From Nectonema munidae (taxonomy: Eukaryota > Nematomorpha > Nectonematoida > Nectonematidae), in assembly GCA_030549495.1 (NCBI GenBank), contig JAUIRK010000898.1:2046001-2110000 (forward strand): DNA of 64,000 bases. Direction: 5' to 3'. The translations under genes were made by a program, and so were the position numbers. Positions 57,340-64,000 of the stretch are shown piece by piece (within the stretch, counting starts at the first letter, position 1; every line of letters begins with the position of its first letter). The notes under the pieces were generated by a model. That model was not told the DNA's origin, searched no databases, and saw only the letters and a program-made list of their open reading frames with translations.

Positions 57340-58519
57340 GTTTATGCCTTAAAACTTACACTTAATTTATCTAGACTGGAACTAAAATAAGTTATAAGTT
57401 ATCTATTTGAAAATTTCCTTATCTGTCATAGTTATTTTAATAAATACGTAGCAGGCCTTTTTAGGAGACTTTTGATGCAAAAATGTATCTTAATGATGAT
57501 GTTAGATGCATTGAAATGATACGTGTACATTGGTACTTCTGGAAATTGTATAAATTGAGATACTATTCTTTTCTTCCCGATTATTCACCGTACGTGAGTA
57601 CGATTGGTTAGATACTGGGCTTTGATAACTCAAAGTCTTGGGTTCGATCCCACATCAACATCCTTTCTTCATAGTTCGATACAAGCGGCGCAATTGTGCT
57701 TCTCGATGAAAAACACCCCATGCTACCGTTACCTTTTCTTCACCCTGATCTATTTTCTGAGCAGTTTTTAGGAGTATTACTCTTGATTCAATAGATTGGC
57801 CTGTTGCCAAAAAAGTATCTTGTGTGTATGTGAAGATATTTGTCAGTGCTTGTACAAATGAGAATTGGAATAAGAATCGTACATAACTTTGGTATCGTCC
57901 CATGACTATTACAAATCCAAGGATAGAATTGATTATTCCTCACAGATACACTCGAATAATGATGTTTAAGTAGTTAAATATCCACACAAAAAAGATGGAA
58001 TAAAAAACTGCCAAATTTATAAACTAAAGGAATTGTAGTAGGTGTATCCTTTTGGCCATTTATGTAATTTAAAGTTTTGAAATTCACTCCAAAATATGTA
58101 TTTAATCAAGGCAAAAATCGATCGAATACAAATTAATTTTAATGCAAAGTATTTTGTTTAAAACTTAAAATATAATGCATATTTTTGCAATCAAAATTCA
58201 GTATATTTTGTTTAAGTGCATAATTTGCATTGTTTTAACCTGAAAAGTCTTAATGCAGTTTTTACAAAACTTATGAATAAAATCATTGCTAAAATTTCTA
58301 CTTCCACATGATATTTTTTCTCTACACATTCAATCCAGATCAATGGCGATGTTTCATTCTAAAAATGATTAAAACTAGGTAGGGATAGAGTAGAGGGCGT
58401 GGCTTCATTTGATTCTTTAAAGTATTAATTTCATAGCTTTCATATTTAAAATATAATATTCAATGGTATTCGCTTTCACATATCGGACTTGTAGACTTAT
58501 GATTTGTGATCGTTTTTAG
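57340..58519. other. Gene B intron 4
   Basis: AT-rich intron with one SINE-like copy (57,596-57,720). The - frame at 57,655-57,903 overlaps it and shows no domain. Confidence 0.45.
57596..57720 (+). repeat. tRNA-like SINE fragment, copy 2
   Basis: GATTGGTTAGATACTGG, then TCTTGGGTTCGATCCCA with a full B-box consensus (GGTTCGATCC), then the shared CTTCATAGTTCGATACAA tail. It is better preserved than the copy at 52,541. Confidence 0.65.
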
Positions 58520-58824
58520 TTTCAACCTGCCTTTCCTATACAAGAGAGCTTGTCTTCTTCCAACTCAAATGAGACTTCGCAAACGTGTTATACAGATTTT
58601 GAAAGCACATTTTCTCAATTAAACGCCATGTTGCAGAAGTTCATAATTGAGTCCTCGGATTGCTTGTCTTCTTCATCTTCTCAAAATCGGGAGCGAAACA
58701 AGGATGGCAACTCTTTACCCTGCCAAAACAATTACCCTTCCTCCTCCACAACTGCCAACAATTCTAATTCATCTTCTGATTTGGAGTGTGATGACGTCAG
58801 CTCAACCAATACCGCTCATGCAAC
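58520..58824 (+). CDS. Gene B exon 5 (Ser/Asn-rich)
   Basis: It enters after GATCGTTTTTAG| in phase 0 and leaves at GCAAC|GTATCT in phase 2, 101 codons: FQPAFPIQESLSSSNSNETS, then YTDFESTFSQLNAMLQKFII, then Ser- and Asn-rich sequence (NYPSSSTTANNSNSSSDLEC). The central helix (STFSQLNAMLQKFIIES) stands out in an otherwise disordered region. The open frame continues beyond the donor but changes composition there. Confidence 0.68.
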
Positions 58825-58951
58825 GTATCTATTTCTTCTAATCCATAGTTTGCTTCTTAACAGGAAGAACCTATGTGTTGGGCGCGTAACCAAAGGGAAA
58901 TTTCGAAAATATTTATACATACAGTTGCAATTATTTTATCAGTTTAGAATT

Positions 58952-61030
58952 CAGGGGTTCCCAACCTGTGGTACGCCAAAGCCTTCCAAGTGGTACGCGA
59001 GATGTTTTCCAAAAATTCAAAAAAAGTACTTGTTTTCACAGAAATTCCCACACAGAAATGTAATGTAATGTGAATTTAGCTAAAGTTCTTTTTTTAGTTC
59101 CTCAACTGTAATACATGTAAATATGTGCATATTCGTATAATGTAGCATGCACACACATTCTGTTGACTTAGTAGGTACAGTGCTGTGATTAATTAACTTA
59201 CCATCTTCGTGATTTTTTATTTTTATCGATTATTATAAAAATTATTATATATATTCAATATATTAAAAGCAACTTTTAGTTTTATTTCAGATTATTATAG
59301 CGTCAAATCAAGATGCCCAAACGACAGTATAGCGATCAATATATTGATTTTGGTTCTATGAATTGGAGAATAAGGAAGAATCTGTGCCACGGCGTGTGGT
59401 GTGTATGAAGACATTATCAAATGCATCAATGAAGCCTTTTACAACGCCATCTCCAAACTAATCATCCAGACTAGAAAGACCGCGATCCTAAATATTTTAA
59501 GCGACTTGAGAAAAACCACTATACATTACAGAAATGTTTACTGATATTAATGAACCAGTCATTACGGAAGTACAGGGCTTAAAATATGGATTTGCAATAC
59601 AACTGGACGAATCAACGGACGTGTCAAACTGCGCACATCTTCTGGTATATGTGCGTTATGCTACTGACGTTGCAATTCGAAATGAATTACTCTTGACGAA
59701 TGAAATGACACTACAACAAAAGGAGAAGACGTGTTTGAGCTTATGATAACTTTTTCAAAGAAAATGGTCTCCAATGGACCAAGCTAGTAGGTTGCACAAC
59801 TGATGGCGCTCCTGTTATGCTTGGGAGAAAATCTGGGTTCCAAGCTCGAGTGTAAGCAGTATCTCCATCTGTCACTTCAGTTTACTGTTTCATGCACCGA
59901 TTTGCTCTCTCTGCTAAAGTTCTACCTCCCGATATAAAGACAAGCTTGAAACTGGTGGTTAAGATGGTAAACTACATTATGGCATCTGCCCTAAATAGTC
60001 GTCTCTTCAAGGTCATCTGTGAGGATATCGGATCAGAATACACGTCATTGCTTTTCATACGGAAGTGAGGTGGCTGTCTCGAGGGAATACCACTATTCTC
60101 CTTTTTGTGCTGAGAAAGGAGCTGCTTCAGTTTTTCCAAACAAAAGATCACGAAGTTCAGAAGATCCTTGAAGATGGAAACTTCATTCTTTACCTTGCCT
60201 ACCTGTCAGATATTTTTGGAGTCATGTATCATTTCAATTGTTCTCTTCAGGGCGCTGAGAATAACATCATTGTTTTCTTAATCAAATTGACTGCATTTAC
60301 TCGATAGCTCGATTTGTACACTTCGAACAGAATGTGTGAGAATGTGGCGTCACTTGGGGAGGGGGAGCCTAGTATTGCATTTGGTTCCTTCTGTTGAAAG
60401 ATGAAATTAGGCAGTACTTTTTCAAGGATTCTGATGCACAAACATGCACTTACATTCGGAATCCATTCACTACTATTAACCCTGTGATCTCACAGTGGGA
60501 ACCGGTGAACAAGACGAACTCATCGATTTGCAGTGCAACGAAGGTGAAAATCATAAATTGACCAACTTCTGGTTAAATGTAAGCCCCTCCTATCCGTCAC
60601 TAGTGAAAAAGCAATTGATCAGCTTCTCATATTTCCAACGACATGGCAATGCGAACAAGAGCAAGAAATCGTCTTGTAAACCCCAAACACAATTTCCGAT
60701 GTGAGCATAATATCTCGACGGCTTGCAAAACTAGTCGAAGAAAAGCAACTCCAGCCATCGCATTGACTTACGAGTGAGTACTTATTGGTCAATAAGTTAA
60801 ATATTTTGCTTGTTTATGGTTATGCACATGTGCAAATAAATTAAGTTTAGTTTTGTATATTTTTTAATTGCGGATTCGTTTACTTGTATTATATTTGTAT
60901 GCTCTTGTGTCTATTAACCTTTTAGTATAGTTCTTTTATGGTCAAAAACTAACCGTTAAAGTTAGGTGGTATGTACCTACAGCATAAGTCCATAAGTGGT
61001 ACACAGTAACAAAAAGGTTGGGAAACCCTG
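58952..61030 (+). mobile_element. hAT transposon, ZBED-like, dead
   Basis: Ends CAGGGGTTCCCAACCTGTGG and AGGTTGGGAAACCCTG are inverted repeats. GTTTAGA lies just outside each end (58,942 and 61,031), a near match for an 8-bp target duplication with small drift. Length 2,079 bp, transposase remnants on +. It lies in intron 5 of gene B, in sense orientation. The ends resemble those of the 449-bp MITEs. Confidence 0.88.
59313..60760 (+). pseudogene. hAT transposase (ZBED5/SCAND3-like), dead
   Basis: ATG at 59,313 gives MPKRQYSDQYIDFG, the start typical of ZBED-like hAT proteins; MKTLSNASMKP follows in another frame. Then EVQGLKYGFAIQLDESTDVS (59,534-59,746; first catalytic Asp region), GCTTDGAPVMLGRKSGFQAR (near 59,800), FMHRFALSAKVLPPD (near 59,890), EVRWLSRGNTTILLFVLRKE (60,065; RW block) and FWLNVSPSYPSLVKKQLIS (60,560; hAT dimerisation region). 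Frameshifts and stops separate the blocks, so no full protein can be made. Confidence 0.85.
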
Positions 61031-63813
61031 GTTTAGATAAATGCTAGAACATATGAATTGTCTCTTCTGCAAGTAACCCATTTAAAGGATAAAGAGAACA
61101 TAGGATACGGAGATTTAGGCACTCTGGTTGTAGTCTTTTTTAGGTTTAGCCACTCCTAATTTTTTTTCTGGTTACTGGCTTGCCTATATGTATCCAAATT
61201 GACGACCTAAAAAATTATCCTGTTTCACGCGTTTAATTTATACCATATTTTCTTTTTTGTTTGATAGAAAATGTAAAAAAAAATTTTTTTAATTATTTAA
61301 ATCCAATTATTATAGAATTTACATTTTTGATGCTTTTAAATAACTAAATATCGTTTTGTGGAATCAAATGGGTTTAAAACCATTTTTATCTACCCATTAG
61401 ATCCGGTGCTCCTTTTCACAGAACGCAGTCTATTTCTTGTTTTTAAGGTATTTTATATTAAATTACTTAATGCTCTCTTCTTTATCTAGGATTAAATTGG
61501 TTACGGAGAAATATTTAAATAATTTGTTAGTTTGCTTGAATCAGTTTCAAATCTACTTTCATTTATGATTTTTAGAATTAGTGGGCTGTAGAGTAACTCT
61601 GACTTCTTAGTACATAATAATGTTTTAAATTTCACTCAAATCTTAATGCCCATGATTTTCATTTTTTGTGTCTTATTGACCCTTTAAAATATTTTTAACC
61701 TAGCCCACATGTAAAAGGTGAGTCTCTCTTTTCCTTAGATAAATTCAAACTTTTATTCATATATATGGGAGATGAGATCATCTCATATATGTGTTTGAAT
61801 GAAATGTAATTGTTCATGCAAAATTTGTATTTTAACTTTGTTTGGTTTGGGAGTCGGTGGTAAAATACCCGACTCCATATTCAGTAAACTCTTCCAAATG
61901 CCACTGATCATCCAGCCACATTTAAAAAGTCGCATTTGAGAGGAAGTCGTTTCCACGGGGTTTCATAAAGTATGATTTTTTGATAACGTCATAACAGTAT
62001 TATAACTTGTTTATTTTTTATTAATAAAATTTAATTTTGTTAAATATGCATGAAACTAAAATAAAATGCATCCTATTGAAATGAAAAGTTTTAAAAAGTG
62101 GAAATTTATTGAAAATTTTACAAATTTTAATTAATAATAATAATTAAAAAAAAATCATTAGCATGAGATATAAAATAAAAATGAACATGTATTCGCTACG
62201 CATAATATATCATAATTTTAAATTTATCTCTTATTTGAGGGGTTGGGCAAGTCCTTTAACAGGGCTATAATTAGTGTAAGTATTATTTGTGTGTATAAAT
62301 AAAGTCGTATTGTAGATGGAGCCTATTTCACAGGGGTTACTGTATTTACAAAATACTTAAAAATTAATAAATTCAACGCCACCTCTACTCTTCCGACTTC
62401 GGCTAACTCCACATGCCTACAAAAATAAACTATTTTTTTTTAAAATAAAAATTATTTTTAGTACTTAGAAAAACCGACTCCTAAATTTTATCAGATACCG
62501 ACTCCAACTCCGAGTCCCATTTATGCGCAATATCATTTTTTCAGTTCTCCTTCACATTTCAACCTCTGTTCTTAGCTGTCTTATTTTTCTAATGTTAATA
62601 ACTAATTTTAAAATAGTTTTATGATTTAGAGGAAAAATACACCAGCTTTGTTTGGTGAAGTTTATTTTAAAGCATATTTTTACTTTTGCATAACGTAAAA
62701 TTTACCTTAATTTGATCCTCATTAGTTTTAGGTGATCGCTAAGTGTCATTTAGGCCGTTCTTTTTGCGACACTGTATTTGGATTTAGCATTTCACAAATG
62801 TTCTACAGTATAAATAAATGTTATAATAAACCTGGCAAAACATTTGCTCAATACTGTTACCAAAAACGAATCCTAGAGTTTACATTTAACGAGTACTTTA
62901 ACAAGTGTTGGTAACGTATAAAAACATCTCTACTTTATTTGCGCAGGACGTTGAATAAATTTACTAGGTATAACTTGATCAGTTTTAAAAAACACATGAT
63001 CTTGTGCTTTGAATTTAACAATTAAAACAAAATCAGTTCGAAGTTCGGTGAAAAAATGTTTACATTTTATTGAAAATTTTAAGATAATTAACTTTTTCCA
63101 GATTTAAATTAAATAAAATCTTTGCAAACAAAAAAGCCTATATTTTTAAAATTTTAATAATAAAACCAATAATTCAAAAGTGGTTATACAAAGTTACATA
63201 CAGAAGAGAGGACAAAATTTACACTTTGTAACCGGTGTCCAATTTGCGGCGTGAGGATCGTATGTTCACGCTGTCTTTCTTTCATTTAGCAATTTGAGAG
63301 AATTTTAAATATAATTTTTGTGCATCATCTTAAACCCTCTGAGCTAAAAGAAAATTTGTTTGAACTCAGTATATAAGAATTGGTGATAAATGCTTTTTCT
63401 TGTAATATGGAATTTGTAGAACAAAATTTTTAGAAAGAGATTATTCAAGTTAAATGGAATAAGAATTTTTTATTGAGTGAAACATATATATGAACAATTT
63501 AGTTGAAGTAAAGAAAAAATGATCGTAATTCTTTCTAATTACTCTTATTTACGGTCTCACGAAAAGTCGGCAAGTTATTTTAGTAGAAATAAACAAAAAA
63601 TTACTTTTATTTAATCAAAATTTGCACTTAACTGTTTGTGTGCTGCCCCAAAGTTTTATAAATCTGATATAGATAAAGAACCTATTCTTTTTGAGAGGCA
63701 GGTTATCTAAAAAAGAGCTGCCTTCTATTGATCCAGATACAGATTAATCCATATTTATAATAGCATCAAATCATAGGCCTATTTTCATTCTTTTCATTCA
63801 TATTTTTATTTAG
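61031..63813. other. Gene B intron 5, right part
   Basis: About 2.8 kb of AT-rich intron. GGAGTCGG/CCGACTCC motifs at 61,850-61,880 and 62,460-62,515 look like the ends or subterminal blocks of a hAT-type MITE, but no clear boundary was found. The + frame at 62,732-62,914 has no domain. Confidence 0.4.
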
Positions 63814-64000
63814 AAGAGTAATACATCCAACTTCCTCAACATTAAAAGAGTCGAAGTCTCCGAATGCTGAAGATAATTCCTCATTGTCGCGATCCTCATC
63901 CACGATATCCTTGCAGAGAATGAAAAGACCCCTATCCTTTACCTTGGATAAGCCATCTTCAACGTTCATACTTTTTTCGCAGGGCGAAAATAGCGCCTTG
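63814..64000 (+). CDS. Gene B exon 6, running off the window
   Basis: It enters after TTTTATTTAG| with one base completing a Thr codon from exon 5 and stays open to the end of the window: RVIHPTSSTLKESKSPNAED, then SSLSRSSSTISLQRMKRPLS, then FTLDKPSSTF. Ser-rich with an R-S-S-S-T pattern typical of phosphorylated adaptor regions. The opposite strand is also open (63,766-63,969) but its composition and the phase match favour +. The protein continues beyond 64,000. Confidence 0.62.

Noticed and set aside
63766-63969. - strand acidic frame at the window end
   Set aside because: The + frame is open over the same bases, Ser-rich, and matches the phase of gene B exon 5.

Overview
This is eukaryotic nuclear DNA: very AT-rich, with spliced genes, introns of 45-64 bp beside introns of several kb, and dense layered transposons (hAT, piggyBac, pogo/Tigger, LINE, Ty3/gypsy, tRNA-like SINEs, many MITEs). 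The mix and the tiny introns suit an arthropod, possibly a crustacean, but no marker fixes the species. This is inference.

Two host genes can be read on the + strand. Gene A runs from about 13,536 to 40,543. Seven phase-consistent exons give about 522 codons, ending in a 308-codon-plus last exon and a poly(A) signal. A basic block (NDAAKHRIAIKRR, 24,475-24,590) resembles the CRACD/DUF4592 family of actin capping-protein regulators. Gene B starts near 50,317 and leaves the window at 64,000. Six phase-consistent exons encode a leucine-rich N-terminal part followed by long Ser/Asn-rich segments; its function is unknown. The mobile elements sit in introns or between genes.

Layout. 1-13,500: intergenic, with MITEs whose 8-bp target duplications are perfect or near perfect, a diverged ~0.6-kb duplication (4.1 kb and 8.1 kb), and a nested cluster of TTAA-type MITEs at 6.07-6.47 kb. 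13.5-21.1 kb: first intron of gene A, with a decayed piggyBac transposon (14,780 to about 20,886) split by a 4.1-kb GC-richer reverse-transcribing element on the - strand (about 15,905-20,045). That element carries a 386-residue capsid-position ORF, a proline/acid-rich linker, a reverse transcriptase and RNase H with hepadnavirus/DIRS-like motifs, and a downstream TATA/poly(A) segment. It is the best candidate here for an undescribed lineage. 24.6-33.1 kb: intron with a Ty3/gypsy element (28,473-32,637) with LTRs and ATTAA target duplications, itself inside an older TIR element. 33.2-39.6 kb: intron with a second, decayed gypsy family as overlapping partial copies with three LTR remnants, hit by a hAT element. 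40.6-50.3 kb: intergenic, with a 21-bp minisatellite, a dead Tigger/pogo transposase and a LINE tail. 50.3-64 kb: gene B, its introns holding LINE and SINE fragments, MITEs and a ZBED-type hAT (58,952-61,030).

The recurring theme is nested insertion. Because host exons, target duplications and one paralogous empty site are visible, much of the order of events can be read directly. All product names come from motif reading by eye; no database was searched.
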